Below, piece after piece: positions 31,775-47,143 of a stretch of 64,000 nucleotides of DNA. The translations under genes and the position numbers were made by a program. This stretch comes from Candidatus Nanopelagicales bacterium. GTDB taxonomy: Bacteria > Actinomycetota > Actinomycetes > S36-B12. Each line of letters begins with the position of its first letter. Position 1 is the first letter of the stretch. Under the pieces are notes generated by a model that was not told where the DNA came from, searched no databases, and saw only the letters and a list, made by a program, of their open reading frames with translations. The stretch spans positions 23,209 through 87,208 of the forward strand of contig JAURFD010000011.1 in the NCBI GenBank assembly GCA_030827125.1. Reading direction: 5' to 3'.

Positions 31775-32245
31775 CTACCAGCGGTAGTGGGCGAACGCCT
31801 TGTTGGACTCGGCCATCTTGTGGGTGTCCTCGCGCTTCTTCACGCTCGCGCCGAGGCCATTCGAGGCATCGAGAATCTCGTTCATCAACCGCTCGGTCAT
31901 GGTCTTCTCACGACGCGCACGCGAGTAGGAGACCAACCAGCGCAGCGCGAGGGTCGTGCTGCGACCCGCCTTGACCTCGACCGGGACCTGGTAGGTGGCG
32001 CCACCAACGCGGCGCGAACGCACCTCGAGCGTCGGGCGCACGTTGTCGAGAGCGCGCTTGAGGGTGGCGACCGGGTCGGTGCCGGTCTTCTCACGGCAGC
32101 CTTCGAGGGCGCCGTAGACAATGGACTCTGCCGTCGAACGCTTGCCGTCGAGCAGGATCTTGTTGATGAGTTGGGTGACGACCGGGGAATTGAACACCGG
32201 GTCGATCACGATCGGCCGCTTGGTAGCGGGACCCTTGCGCGGCAT
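31775..32245 (-). CDS. rpsG: 30S ribosomal protein S7
   Basis: Organises the 30S head and contacts E-site tRNA. The start [18 protein letters not shown] at 32245 gives 156 residues and overlaps the rpsL stop by one base; the longer open frame through rpsL is rejected. Motifs include [20 protein letters not shown] and [14 protein letters not shown]. Confidence 0.98.
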   Translation of the reverse strand: MPRKGPATKRPIVIDPVFNSPVVTQLINKILLDGKRSTAESIVYGALEGCREKTGTDPVATLKRALDNVRPTLEVRSRRVGGATYQVPVEVKAGRSTTLALRWLVSYSRARREKTMTERLMNEILDASNGLGASVKKREDTHKMAESNKAFAHYRW

Positions 32246-32619
32246 CAGCCCTTCTCCTTCTTCGCGCCGTAGCGGGAGCGTGCCTGCTTGCGGCCCTTCA
32301 CGCCTTGGGTGTCGAGGGCGCCGCGAACGATCTTGTAGCGGACACCGGGGAGGTCCTTCACGCGGCCGCCGCGGACGAGGACGATCGAGTGCTCCTGGAG
32401 GTTGTGACCCACGCCGGGGATGTAGGCCGTGACCTCCATGCCGGAGGACAGACGCACACGAGCCACCTTGCGAAGAGCCGAGTTCGGCTTCTTGGGGGTC
32501 GTCGTGTAGACGCGCGTGCAGACACCGCGGCGCTGGGGGCTGCCCTTGAGCGCCGGTGTCTTGTTCTTCGCGACCTTGTCCTGCCGGCCCTTGCGGACCA
32601 GCTGCTGGATCGTGGGCAC
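32245..32619 (-). CDS. rpsL: 30S ribosomal protein S12
   Basis: Decoding-centre protein. Its 124 residues start [15 protein letters not shown]. The streptomycin-relevant lysines are wild type: Lys43 in [12 protein letters not shown] and the Lys in [23 protein letters not shown] is canonical. It is the first gene of the str operon, with a leader of about 185 bases from the proposed promoter at 32811-32839. Confidence 0.98.
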   Translation of the reverse strand: MPTIQQLVRKGRQDKVAKNKTPALKGSPQRRGVCTRVYTTTPKKPNSALRKVARVRLSSGMEVTAYIPGVGHNLQEHSIVLVRGGRVKDLPGVRYKIVRGALDTQGVKGRKQARSRYGAKKEKG

Positions 32620-32674
32620 TTACGACTCCGTCCTTCGTCTGTCTCCGTTGTGTCCGTTTTGCACTGGTTTCTCC

Positions 32675-32694
32675 CACACCCGCGGTCGGGTGTG
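32675..32694 (-). promoter_or_regulatory. Perfect hairpin in rpsL leader
   Basis: CACACCCG, four-base loop, CGGGTGTG: an 8-bp perfect stem in the 5' leader of the str operon, 55 bases before rpsL. Autoregulation by S7 occurs further downstream (between rpsL and rpsG) in E. coli, so a role here is only a guess. Confidence 0.45.
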
Positions 32695-32810
32695 TCGCAC
32701 CTCTCCCGGAGAGGAGCGACTTCAGTTGAAGCCGGAGAATCCAGCGCACGCGGCCGATTTCTCGGCCCGGCACGCGCGGGAGCCCGAGTAGCCCCCGGGC
32801 ACGAGGGTCA

Positions 32811-32839
32811 AAGATACCCGAGGCGGGCACGAGGACCAA
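32811..32839 (-). promoter_or_regulatory. Probable str-operon promoter
   Basis: On the minus strand TTGGTC (32834-32839), a 17-base spacer, then TATCTT (32811-32816): a good match to the actinobacterial housekeeping pattern TTGNNN-17/18-TANNNT. It lies just after the hairpin that closes the DUF4190 transcript. It would give a 5' leader of about 185 bases before rpsL. Confidence 0.55.
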
Positions 32840-32846
32840 ATCCGGG

Positions 32847-32879
32847 CCCCGGCAGGGCCACGTGACCGGCCCGCCGGGG
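32847..32879 (-). terminator. GC-rich hairpin after the DUF4190 gene
   Basis: Arms CCCCGGC-A-GGGCC and GGCCC-GCCGGGG with an eight-base loop form a 12-bp stem with a one-base bulge. It sits about 80 bases after the DUF4190 stop and just upstream of the proposed str promoter. It has no U-tract. Confidence 0.5.
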
Positions 32880-32960
32880 GCTCTACCGTGCTCTGGAGGT
32901 CCCGGGCTTGATGGATCCTGTCAACGCCGACTGGGTGGCGATATCACTGCCGCCGAGAGG

Positions 32961-33587
32961 CTAATTGCCCGCGGCCGACAGGATCGCCGCGAGGACGAAG
33001 AAGATGGCGAACCCGACGATGATCAACGCGTACAGACCGATGTTGATCCACGAGATGATCCGCGTGGCGGTGTTGAGGCCAGCTCCCCCGATGCGGCCAG
33101 CCGACTCTTCGATCTCCCTCGTGGACGAGCGAGCCAGGATCAGGGCGACGACTGCCGGGATCACCGGACAGATGATGAAGGAGGCGATGGCCAGGACCAG
33201 GCCGATGATCGCCGAAGTCGAGGTCTGTGGCGGCGGCGGATACGCCGGATAACCGGGGACCGGGTAGGCAGCTCCCGGGTAGGCCTGCGGTGCAGGGGGC
33301 GGATAGGCCGCCGGCGCAGGGGGTGGAAAGGCCTGCGGTGGCGTTGCGGTCCCCGCAGGGGGTGGCGCGTGCGGGGGCCAGACGGGGGCGGCCGGCGGTG
33401 CCTGAGCTGGCGCGGCCGGCGGCGTGGGGGCGGAAGGCGCCGCGGGGGCAGGTGCCGCAGCCGCGTCCGAGGACGCCGGCGCTATTTCAGCGGCCGCGTC
33501 CGAGGAAGCCGAGGGCTGATCCTCGCCGGAGGCTCCCGGCGTCACGTTGGTCGAGGGCTCCTCCGGCGATGGCTGCTGTTCGCTCAT
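32961..33587 (-). CDS. DUF4190 domain membrane protein with Pro/Ala-rich N-terminus
   Basis: A 208-residue protein. Residues 1-120 are low-complexity, rich in Pro, Ala, Ser and Gln, with Tyr-Pro repeats, and probably cytoplasmic and disordered. Two hydrophobic helices (about 125-152 and 178-205) enclose a short polar loop STREIEESAGRIGG, the DUF4190 pattern. Such proteins are common and uncharacterised in actinobacteria. The start follows MSEQQPSPEEP; the frame is open upstream but not protein-like. Its position between rpoC and rpsL interrupts the usual neighbourhood; a 20-bp hairpin separates it from rpoC. Confidence 0.85.
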   Translation of the reverse strand: MSEQQPSPEEPSTNVTPGASGEDQPSASSDAAAEIAPASSDAAAAPAPAAPSAPTPPAAPAQAPPAAPVWPPHAPPPAGTATPPQAFPPPAPAAYPPPAPQAYPGAAYPVPGYPAYPPPPQTSTSAIIGLVLAIASFIICPVIPAVVALILARSSTREIEESAGRIGGAGLNTATRIISWINIGLYALIIVGFAIFFVLAAILSAAGN

Positions 33588-33715
33588 GGGCCCACTGTAG
33601 GTGAGGCCCACCGCTGATCCCGGATGAAGACGCATCCCCCGCTGCGTGTCCGGCGGAAGGGTGCGCGGTCGGCACGCCCGAAACCGTGCCGCGGGACTGG
33701 CGCCTTCCCCCAGGG

Positions 33716-33758
33716 AATGCAGGAGGGGTGGACCCGCCGGGTCCACCCCTCCTGCATT
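33716..33758 (-). terminator. 20-bp perfect hairpin after rpoC
   Basis: Arms of 20 bases at 33716-33735 and 33739-33758 are exact inverted repeats around a three-base loop (core GGGGTGGACCC/GGGTCCACCCC). It starts 34 bases after the rpoC stop. The downstream side is CCCTGGGG with no U-tract. This is the strongest hairpin I see in the window and very probably ends rpoBC transcription. Confidence 0.8.
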
Positions 33759-33792
33759 GTCCGCTCCGCTGAGCGCTCGCCGTAGGCGTCGA

Positions 33793-37665
<3,873 letters not shown>

Positions 37666-37716
37666 CTGAGTTAGTCCTTTGCCTCGTCGGGTCGTGGAAT
37701 GTCTGTGGTGGAGGTG

Positions 37717-41175
<3,459 letters not shown>

Positions 41176-41477
41176 GAGGGGTCCTTCCAGTTCGTCCAGT
41201 CCGCCATGGCTGGCGGCCTTGGGGCGCGCGGCAGCGCCGGTGTCAAACCGGTGGAGAGCAGCGCAAAGAGGCAGCATACCCGATGGGCATACCGCTGTCG
41301 ACCCCTCCCCTTGCTCGAACGATGGTCCTCGAGGCGAGGGGACCACTCCGGGGCGGTGGCCTCAGCGGCCACACCCTCCCCTACGCAGGTGACAGTTCCT
41401 GCGGGCGGTGCTCCTCGCGCTCATCGACTCATCATCCGCGGGGTTGGTGACCCCGGGGGGTGAGTTGGTGCGCGATG

Positions 41478-41506
41478 ATCGTGACTTGCGATCGGTCGAG
41501 AGTCAA
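41478..41506 (-). promoter_or_regulatory. Possible rpoB promoter
   Basis: Minus strand TTGACT (41501-41506), 17-base spacer, CACGAT (41478-41483). The -35 is good; the -10 keeps only the A at position 2 and the final AT. It would give a leader of about 300 bases. Confidence 0.3.
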
Positions 41507-41633
41507 GCCACAACACGGCAATTGTGACCGTGCCGTTGCCGGAACGGTCCGCAATTCGGACATGCCTGGCAGGCGGGACAGGAAATCGGGCCCGGCGGCG
41601 CCGCACTAGCCACCGGCTGACCAGGCACGACAA

Positions 41634-41655
41634 AGGGGCCCCCGTAGGGACCCCT
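41634..41655 (-). terminator. Intrinsic terminator after rplL
   Basis: On the minus strand AGGGGTCCC, loop TACG, GGGGCCCCT, then TTG: a 9-bp stem with one G-U pair, capped by a UNCG-type tetraloop (C-UACG-G). It lies about 50 bases after the rplL stop and ends the rplJL unit before rpoB. Confidence 0.7.
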
Positions 41656-41706
41656 CTGCGCGCTGCCACCCGACGACGTGAGGACGCCGCGGGTGGGAAG
41701 CAGAAA

Positions 41707-42099
41707 CTACTTGACGGTGACCGTGGCGCCAGCGGCCTCGAGGGCCTCCTTGGCCTTGTCGGCGGTCTCCTTGTTGACCTTCTCCAGAACCGGCTTGGGT
41801 GCACCCTCGACCAGATCCTTGGCCTCCTTCAGGCCGAGGCTGGTGAGCGCGCGCACCTCCTTGATGACGGGGATCTTGTTGTCGCCACCGGCCTCGAGGA
41901 TGACGTCGAACTCATCCTGATCAGCCGCGCCACCGCCAGCGTCGCCGCCGCCAGCCGCCGGGGCTGCCGCTGCAACCGCCACCGGGGCAGCCGCGGTGAC
42001 CTCAAAGGTCTCCTCGAAGGCCTTCACGAACTCAGAGAGCTCGATGAGGGTCATCTCCTTGAACACGTCGAGCAGATCGTCGGTGCTCATCTTCGCCAT
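41707..42099 (-). CDS. rplL: 50S ribosomal protein L7/L12
   Basis: Stalk protein that recruits translation GTPases. The 130 residues have the N-terminal dimerisation helices ([20 protein letters not shown]), an Ala/Gly hinge (about 38-58), and the C-terminal factor-binding domain [20 protein letters not shown] ending GATVTVK. AAAGGA lies seven bases before the ATG. It follows rplJ after 70 bases that contain a hairpin. Confidence 0.98.
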   Translation of the reverse strand: MAKMSTDDLLDVFKEMTLIELSEFVKAFEETFEVTAAAPVAVAAAAPAAGGGDAGGGAADQDEFDVILEAGGDNKIPVIKEVRALTSLGLKEAKDLVEGAPKPVLEKVNKETADKAKEALEAAGATVTVK

Positions 42100-42138
42100 G
42101 GTGGCGTCCTTTCATGAACCGGCCGAGGGCCGGGGGTT

Positions 42139-42157
42139 GCCCGCCGACCCGGCGGGC
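42139..42157 (-). promoter_or_regulatory. Hairpin between rplJ and rplL
   Basis: Perfect 7-bp stem GCCCGCC/GGCGGGC with a five-base loop in the 70-base rplJ-rplL spacer. L7/L12 is needed in about four-fold excess over L10, so a structure here could affect mRNA stability or processing. Function is inferred only from position. Confidence 0.45.
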
Positions 42158-42169
42158 TGTGGGTGGGCT

Positions 42170-42901
42170 TCAGCCCTCGGTTTCAGTGGTGGACTCGGGT
42201 GTCTCGTCGACCCCGTGGTGCAGAGCCTCCTCGACCTTGTGCGCAATGCCCTCGACGGCCTCCTCGACCGACTCAACGACATCCGCCACGACTTCTTCGA
42301 CCTTGTCGACGACCTCGGCCACGGCCTCTTCGACCTTCTCGGCCACGGACTCCGGTGCCGCGCCGGCGCCTCCGATCACGGAGGGGTCGGCCTCGGCCTT
42401 GACGCGCAGCGCCTCGACCGTGCGGGCTGCCTGGGAGAGCGGCGCCACGAACAGCGCAGCCGCCTGGCTCATGGAAGCCTTCATCGCGCCGGCCAACTTG
42501 GCCAGCAGAACCTCGCGCGACTCGAGATCGGCGAGCTTCTTGATGTCGGCCGCATCCAGGATGCGTCCGTCCATGTAGCCGGCCTTCAGCACCAGGAGCG
42601 CGTTGTCCTTGGCGAACTCCTTGAGGCTCTTGGCGCCCTCGACCGGGTCACCCTTGATGAAGGCGATGGCCGTGGGGCCGGTGAGGAGGTCATCAAGACC
42701 CTCGATCCCGGCCTCGCGGGCGGCGATCTTGGTGAGGGTGTTCTTGGTCACCGCGTAGTTGGCCACGCCCTTGAGCGAACGGCGAAGCGCCGTGATCTGG
42801 GCGACCGTGAGGCCTCGGTACTCGGTGAGCACAGCGGCCGACGAAGTGCGAAACTCCTCCGCGAGTTCAGCGACTGCGTCTTCCTTGTCTGAGCGCGCCA
42901 T
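42170..42901 (-). CDS. rplJ: 50S ribosomal protein L10 with heptad C-terminal extension
   Basis: Stalk base protein that holds L7/L12 dimers. Residues 1-173 are a standard L10 ([34 protein letters not shown]). Residues 174-243 are extra: six near-perfect heptads of the type [21 protein letters not shown] (184-228), then an acidic tail. AGGAGG lies four bases before the ATG. The total of 243 is about 70 longer than usual. The tail should form an acidic amphipathic helix or coiled coil. The core is certain; the role of the extension is unknown. Confidence 0.96.
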   Translation of the reverse strand: MARSDKEDAVAELAEEFRTSSAAVLTEYRGLTVAQITALRRSLKGVANYAVTKNTLTKIAAREAGIEGLDDLLTGPTAIAFIKGDPVEGAKSLKEFAKDNALLVLKAGYMDGRILDAADIKKLADLESREVLLAKLAGAMKASMSQAAALFVAPLSQAARTVEALRVKAEADPSVIGGAGAAPESVAEKVEEAVAEVVDKVEEVVADVVESVEEAVEGIAHKVEEALHHGVDETPESTTETEG

Positions 42902-43151
42902 GCGTCCTCCTGCTCTGCGTCGTTCGGCCCTTGCGGGCCGCTGGCGATCATGAGTCGCGCGCGCAGGCGGGGCGCCAAGATGGCGATCACCTGCGCAGGC
43001 GACCCGGGTGGCACCGTGGTGGTGCCGGGTCCTTAGTCCAGCCCTCGCGGGCCAGAACCGACGGTCTTCGGTCGTGGTGAGGGTACGGGCCTGGCGGCCC
43101 GTACGTCAAAACGGGTGCTGCTTGGGGAGACGAACTCCGTGGTGCGGGGTG
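42902..43151 (-). promoter_or_regulatory. Structured leader of rplJ (L10-leader-like)
   Basis: The 250-base gap between rplA and rplJ is full of inverted repeats: GTACGGGCC/GGCCCGTAC (43083-43104, 9-bp perfect, four-base loop); GACCCG-GCACC/GGTGC-CGGGTC with a bulge (43001-43031); and a longer-range GCGCAGG/CCTGCGC (42961-42996). Autoregulatory L10 leaders bind the L10-L12 complex in other bacteria. I infer the same here from position; the known consensus was not compared. Confidence 0.55.
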
Positions 43152-43865
43152 TTACTCGGCGTCGCCCGCCGCGCCGGCCTTGGTGGCCTGCGGGTCGACC
43201 GGGATGCCCGGGCCCATCGTCGTGGAGACGGTGACCTTCTTGATGAAGCGTCCCTTCGCCGACGACGGCTTGGCGCGCAGGATCTCCTCGAGCGCGGCAA
43301 CGTAGTTGTCGGCGAGCTGCTCCTCGGTGAAGGAGGCCCGACCGATGGGGAAGTTCATGTTGGAGTTCTTGTCGACGCGGAACTCGATCTTGCCGCCCTT
43401 GATGTCGTCGACAGCCTTGGCGACGTCCATGGTGACGGTGCCGGTCTTCGGGTTGGGCATCAGACCACGCGGGCCGAGCACCTTGCCCAGGCGACCAACC
43501 TTGCCCATGAGGTCCGGGGTCGACACGGCCGCGTCGAAGTCGGTCCAGCCACCGGCCACCCGATCGATGAGCTCGTCGCCGCCCACCTCATCGGCACCCG
43601 CCGCGCGAGCTTCCTCGGCCTTCTCGCCGTTGGCGAAGACGATGACGCGAGCGGTCTTGCCGGTGCCATGCGGCAGGTTGACCGTGCCGCGCACCATCTG
43701 GTCGGCCTTGCGGGGGTCGACACCGAGACGCATCGACACCTCGACCGTCGGGTCGAACTTGGTCTTCGCCGTCTGCTTGGCGATGGCCACCGCTGCGGCG
43801 GGGCTGTACAGACGCTCGGGGTCGATGAGTTCCATCGCCTGGCGGTATGCCTTGCTGCGCTTCAT
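43152..43865 (-). CDS. rplA: 50S ribosomal protein L1
   Basis: E-site stalk protein and, in many bacteria, translational repressor of its own operon. The 237 residues include [20 protein letters not shown] and [13 protein letters not shown]. It ends with a short acidic tail ([12 protein letters not shown]). It follows rplK with a 101-base spacer. Confidence 0.97.
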   Translation of the reverse strand: MKRSKAYRQAMELIDPERLYSPAAAVAIAKQTAKTKFDPTVEVSMRLGVDPRKADQMVRGTVNLPHGTGKTARVIVFANGEKAEEARAAGADEVGGDELIDRVAGGWTDFDAAVSTPDLMGKVGRLGKVLGPRGLMPNPKTGTVTMDVAKAVDDIKGGKIEFRVDKNSNMNFPIGRASFTEEQLADNYVAALEEILRAKPSSAKGRFIKKVTVSTTMGPGIPVDPQATKAGAAGDAE

Positions 43866-43966
43866 GTTCTGCTCCCTGTGCTTATTGGAGGTGTGGTGTA
43901 CGGACCGCGCTCGGTCCTCCCACGACCGCTACGGCGTAGCGGTGGTCTGTTGGTTGCGGCGGGCCG

Positions 43967-44398
43967 TCACTCGCTGACGGTGACACCCATCTGCCGCGCG
44001 GTGCCCTCGATGATCTTCATCGCAGCGTCGACGTCGTTGGCGTTGAGGTCGGGCATCTTCGTCTCGGCGATCTCGCGCACCTGCGCTCGAGTGATGGTGC
44101 CGGCCATGACGCGGGGCACGTTGCCCGAGCCCTTCTCCAGGCCCGCGGCCTTGAGGATGAGCTTGGCCGCCGGCGGCGTCTTCAAGGTGAAGTCGAAGGA
44201 CCGGTCCTCGTAGACGGTGATCTCGACGGGGATGACCTGGCCGCGCTGACCCTCGGTCGCCGCGTTGTAGGCCTTGCAGAAATCCATGATGTTGACGCCG
44301 TGCTGGCCGAGCGCCGGACCCACCGGGGGGGCCGGGTTCGCCTGGCCGGCCTGGATCTGCAACTTGATCATGCCGGCGATCTTCTTCTTGGGAGCCAT
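43967..44398 (-). CDS. rplK: 50S ribosomal protein L11
   Basis: GTPase-centre protein needed for stringent response and thiopeptide sensitivity. The 143 residues start [20 protein letters not shown] and keep the [20 protein letters not shown] proline-rich region. The C-terminal rRNA-binding domain ends [11 protein letters not shown]. It follows nusG by 17 bases. Confidence 0.98.
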   Translation of the reverse strand: MAPKKKIAGMIKLQIQAGQANPAPPVGPALGQHGVNIMDFCKAYNAATEGQRGQVIPVEITVYEDRSFDFTLKTPPAAKLILKAAGLEKGSGNVPRVMAGTITRAQVREIAETKMPDLNANDVDAAMKIIEGTARQMGVTVSE

Positions 44399-44415
44399 GG
44401 TCTGTTTCCTCGTTA

Positions 44416-45330
44416 CTAGTTCTTCTGGATCTGGCTGAAGGCCAGCTCGACGGGGGTCTCGCGACCGAAGATCTCGACCAGGCCGGTGACCTTCTGGGCC
44501 TCGATATTGATCTCGGAGACTGTGGCGTGCAGGGTGGCGAACGGGCCGTCTACAACGGTAACCGAGTCGCCGACGGAGAAGTCCACGTGGATCTCTGCTG
44601 CCGCGGCAGCACCAGAACCGGAGGCGGTCGCACCCGCAGACGCGGCGGCACCGGCCTTGCGCTCGGGTGCGGGAGCCAGGATGTTAACGACCTCGTCGAG
44701 GGAGAGCGGTGCGGGCTGATGCCCGTGGCCGACGAATCCGGTCACCCCGGGGGTGTGGCGAACGGCGCCCCAGGACTCATCGGTGAGGTCCATGCGCACC
44801 AGGACGTATCCGGGGAACTTGGTCCGGCGCACCAGCTTGCGCTGGCCCTGCTTAATCTCTGTGACCTCTTCCATCGGCACCTCGACCTGGAAGATGTAGT
44901 CCTCCATGTTGAGGGTCGTGATACGGGTCTCCAGGTTGTTTTTGACGCGGTTCTCGTAGCCGGCGTAGGAGTGGATGACGAACCAGTCACCTGCCGACAA
45001 GCGCATCTGCTCACGGAAGGCCTCGATCGGATCGACCTCGTCCTCGACTTCGACGTCCACCCCTTCGATGTCCACCACAGCCTCAACGGAGTCGTCCGCA
45101 GGAACCTCGTCCACCTCGACGATCTCGGCGACAACCTCAGCGGAATCGCTGTCGTCGACGGCGACGATCTCCTCGGCGTCAACCTCTACAGCATCGCCCT
45201 CGTCGACGGCTGTTCCGGCCTCATCGACGGCGAACACCTGCTCAGGCTCGGCCGTCTCCCCCTGGAACACGACAGCAGGAACCGCCGGGGCGTCGGCCTC
45301 GGTGGGGTCGGTCGTGGGCATGTCCGTCAC
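44416..45330 (-). CDS. nusG: Transcription termination/antitermination factor NusG with acidic N-terminal extension
   Basis: The NGN domain starts about residue 113 ([20 protein letters not shown]) and includes [11 protein letters not shown] and the end of the KOW domain [17 protein letters not shown]. The first 110 residues are almost all Asp, Glu, Val and Ala, and an Ala/Gly/Ser linker (about 228-247) sits between NGN and KOW. I chose GTG 45330, with AGGAG ten bases upstream; an ATG three codons later is possible. It lies between secE and rplK, the standard place. Confidence 0.95.
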   Translation of the reverse strand: MTDMPTTDPTEADAPAVPAVVFQGETAEPEQVFAVDEAGTAVDEGDAVEVDAEEIVAVDDSDSAEVVAEIVEVDEVPADDSVEAVVDIEGVDVEVEDEVDPIEAFREQMRLSAGDWFVIHSYAGYENRVKNNLETRITTLNMEDYIFQVEVPMEEVTEIKQGQRKLVRRTKFPGYVLVRMDLTDESWGAVRHTPGVTGFVGHGHQPAPLSLDEVVNILAPAPERKAGAAASAGATASGSGAAAAAEIHVDFSVGDSVTVVDGPFATLHATVSEINIEAQKVTGLVEIFGRETPVELAFSQIQKN

Positions 45331-45357
45331 GGGTTAATGACTCCTGAAATAGGTTCC

Positions 45358-45576
45358 TCATCCAAAGATGAGGAGCACCCCTCGGGTGAAGATGTAGTCC
45401 AGCCCGGCCACGATCCCCGCCATGATGGTGACGAAGACGATGACCACGATGGTGTAGGTCACGAGCTCCTTGCGGGTGGGCCAGATCACCTTGCGGAGTT
45501 CGGCTACCACCTGACGCAGGAAGAGGGCGAGCCGTCCGAAGATGGACAGACCGGCGTCGCTGCGGGTCTCGCTCAC
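45358..45576 (-). CDS. secE: Protein translocase subunit SecE
   Basis: A 72-residue single-span SecE. The conserved amphipathic helix and hinge read FLRQVVAELRKVIWPTRKEL, followed by one membrane helix (about 41-63). The GTG at 45576 has AGGAGG five bases upstream; longer in-frame codons run into the tRNA-Trp gene. It precedes nusG by 27 bases. Confidence 0.95.
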   Translation of the reverse strand: MSETRSDAGLSIFGRLALFLRQVVAELRKVIWPTRKELVTYTIVVIVFVTIMAGIVAGLDYIFTRGVLLIFG

Positions 45577-45630
45577 CGCATCCTCCTGTCGTCGCGCTTG
45601 GCCCCTTGGCCCAGCGGGTCGTGCATAGCG

Positions 45631-45703
45631 CAGGGCCGGAGGGACTCGAACCCCCAACCACCGGTTTTGGAGACCGGGACTCTACCAATTGAGCTACGGC
45701 CCT
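45631..45703 (-). tRNA. tRNA-Trp (anticodon CCA)
   Basis: A complete cloverleaf: acceptor AGGGCCG/CGGCCCT, D-arm GCTCAATTGGTAGAGT, anticodon loop CTCCAAA, T-arm GGGGGTTCGAGTCCCTC. The 3' CCA is not encoded. It sits 54 bases upstream of secE, the arrangement usual in actinobacteria, and is probably processed from the same transcript. Confidence 0.96.
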
Positions 45704-45775
45704 CAGGCAGCAGTCACACCCGAGCACACCTGCCTGGGCAGGCTCGCGCACGGGTGGAAAGCCACCGGCCCCGGG

Positions 45776-45806
45776 AGTCTACGCGGATGGCTCGTCCCCG
45801 GTCCAA
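45776..45806 (-). promoter_or_regulatory. Probable promoter of tRNA-Trp-secE-nusG
   Basis: Minus strand TTGGAC (45801-45806), 19-base spacer, TAGACT (45776-45781). The -10 fits TANNNT, and the site is about 70 bases before the tRNA. The promoter faces away from the divergent aminotransferase gene starting at 45864. Confidence 0.45.
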
Positions 45807-45863
45807 TTCGCCCCCGCGAAGGCACGTGCAGATGCGCGCGCCTCCGCCTGATTGACTTCCTCC

Positions 45864-47063
45864 ATGGAACGCATCTCGCGCAGGATCGGCAGCATTTCCG
45901 AATCGGCCACCTTGGCCGTGGACGCAAAAGCCAAGGCGCTCAAGGCCGCCGGGCGACCGGTCATCGGGTTTGGCGCGGGCGAACCGGACTTCCCCACGCC
46001 CGACTACATCGTCGAGGCGGCCGTGGCCGCCTGTCGGGACCCACGCTGGCACCGCTACACGCCTGCGGCCGGCCTTCCCGAACTGCGCGAGGCCATCGCG
46101 GCCAAGACCCTGCGGGACAGCGGCTACGACGTGACCGCGGGCCAGGTCCTGGTCACCAATGGCGGCAAACAGGCGCTCTACAACACCTTCGCCGCCCTGC
46201 TTGATCCTGGCGATGAAGCGATCCTCCCCGCGCCGTACTGGACGACGTACCCCGAGTCGATCCAATTGGCCGGTGGTGTGCCGGTGATCGTCCAGACCAC
46301 CGAAGACAGCGGCTACCGAGCAACAGTCGATCAGCTTGAGGCCGCGCGCACAGACCGGACCAAACTGCTGGTCTTCGTGTCTCCGTCCAACCCGACGGGC
46401 GCGGTGTACTCCCCCGAGCAGGTTGCCGAGATCGGGCGCTGGGCTGCCGAGCACGGGATCTGGGTCGTGACCGACGAGATCTACGAGCACCTCGTCTACG
46501 GCGATGCCGAGTTCGCCTCCATGCCGGTGCTGGTGCCGGAAATTGCCGACCGCTGTGTCGTGGTCAACGGGGTGGCGAAGACCTACGCCATGACCGGTTG
46601 GCGAGTCGGCTGGATGGTCGGGCCCACCGATGTCATCAAGGCGGCAACGAACCTTCAGTCGCATGCCACGTCCAACGTCGCGAACATCTCCCAGGTCGCG
46701 GCGATCGCCGCCGTATCCGGTGATCTCTCAGCTGTCGACGAGATGAAGGTAGCTTTCGATCGGCGACGCCGTCTGATCGTGGAGTTGCTCTCGGCAATCC
46801 CCGGAGTCGATTGCCCCACTCCCGAGGGCGCGTTCTACGTCTACCCGAGCGTTAAGGGTGTTCTGGGCAAGCAGATCCGCGGGCAGCGACCGACGACGTC
46901 CGCCGCTCTTGCCGGAGTGATCCTCGATGAGGCCGAGGTCGCGGTCGTCCCTGGCGAGGCCTTCGGCACGCCGGGCTACTTGCGACTGTCTTACGCGACC
47001 AGCGACGCTGACATCACAGAGGGCGTCGGCCGCATGGCCACGCTCCTCGCCGAGGCTCGTTAG
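45864..47063 (+). CDS. Class I/II pyridoxal-phosphate aminotransferase (probable aspartate aminotransferase)
   Basis: A 399-residue fold-type I enzyme. Lys239 in [13 protein letters not shown] forms the PLP aldimine. [26 protein letters not shown] and [10 protein letters not shown] are typical of subgroup I-gamma aspartate (or aspartate/prephenate) aminotransferases. ATG 45864 is preferred; a TTG four codons earlier is possible, and neither has a clear Shine-Dalgarno, so a leaderless transcript is possible. The gene is divergent from tRNA-Trp and convergent with murB. Confidence 0.92.
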   Translation: MERISRRIGSISESATLAVDAKAKALKAAGRPVIGFGAGEPDFPTPDYIVEAAVAACRDPRWHRYTPAAGLPELREAIAAKTLRDSGYDVTAGQVLVTNGGKQALYNTFAALLDPGDEAILPAPYWTTYPESIQLAGGVPVIVQTTEDSGYRATVDQLEAARTDRTKLLVFVSPSNPTGAVYSPEQVAEIGRWAAEHGIWVVTDEIYEHLVYGDAEFASMPVLVPEIADRCVVVNGVAKTYAMTGWRVGWMVGPTDVIKAATNLQSHATSNVANISQVAAIAAVSGDLSAVDEMKVAFDRRRRLIVELLSAIPGVDCPTPEGAFYVYPSVKGVLGKQIRGQRPTTSAALAGVILDEAEVAVVPGEAFGTPGYLRLSYATSDADITEGVGRMATLLAEAR

Positions 47064-47081
47064 GGAGCGCCTCCCTCCCGC

Positions 47082-47137
47082 GAGTGCGCACGTGTGTGCG
47101 GGCATTTCGCCCAAAGCCCGTGCGCAGATGCGCACTC
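47082..47137. terminator. Bidirectional hairpin between aminotransferase and murB
   Basis: Two 22-base arms (47082-47103 and 47116-47137) begin with a perfect GAGTGCGCA/TGCGCACTC match and end CGGGC/GCCCG, with a few mismatches in the middle and a 12-base loop. It fills the 80-base gap between two convergent genes. Confidence 0.6.
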
Positions 47138-47143
47138 GGCAGG

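Larger units (their letters stand above)
32620..32960 (-). other. Intergenic region upstream of rpsL (no gene)
   Basis: This 341-base gap holds the end of the DUF4190 transcript and the str-operon control region. From the DUF4190 end towards rpsL it contains a GC-rich hairpin (32847-32879), a promoter-like -35/-10 pair (32811-32839), a CCTCT/AGAGG hairpin near 32702-32716, and a perfect CACACCCG/CGGGTGTG hairpin (32675-32694). I see no coding sequence. Confidence 0.7.
41176..41706 (-). other. Intergenic region between rplL and rpoB (no gene)
   Basis: A 531-base gap. On the rplL side it holds a UNCG-loop terminator (41634-41655). The middle contains a possible promoter for rpoBC (41478-41506). 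The remaining 300 bases before rpoB form a GC-rich leader in which I see no coding sequence or clear structure. Confidence 0.6.
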
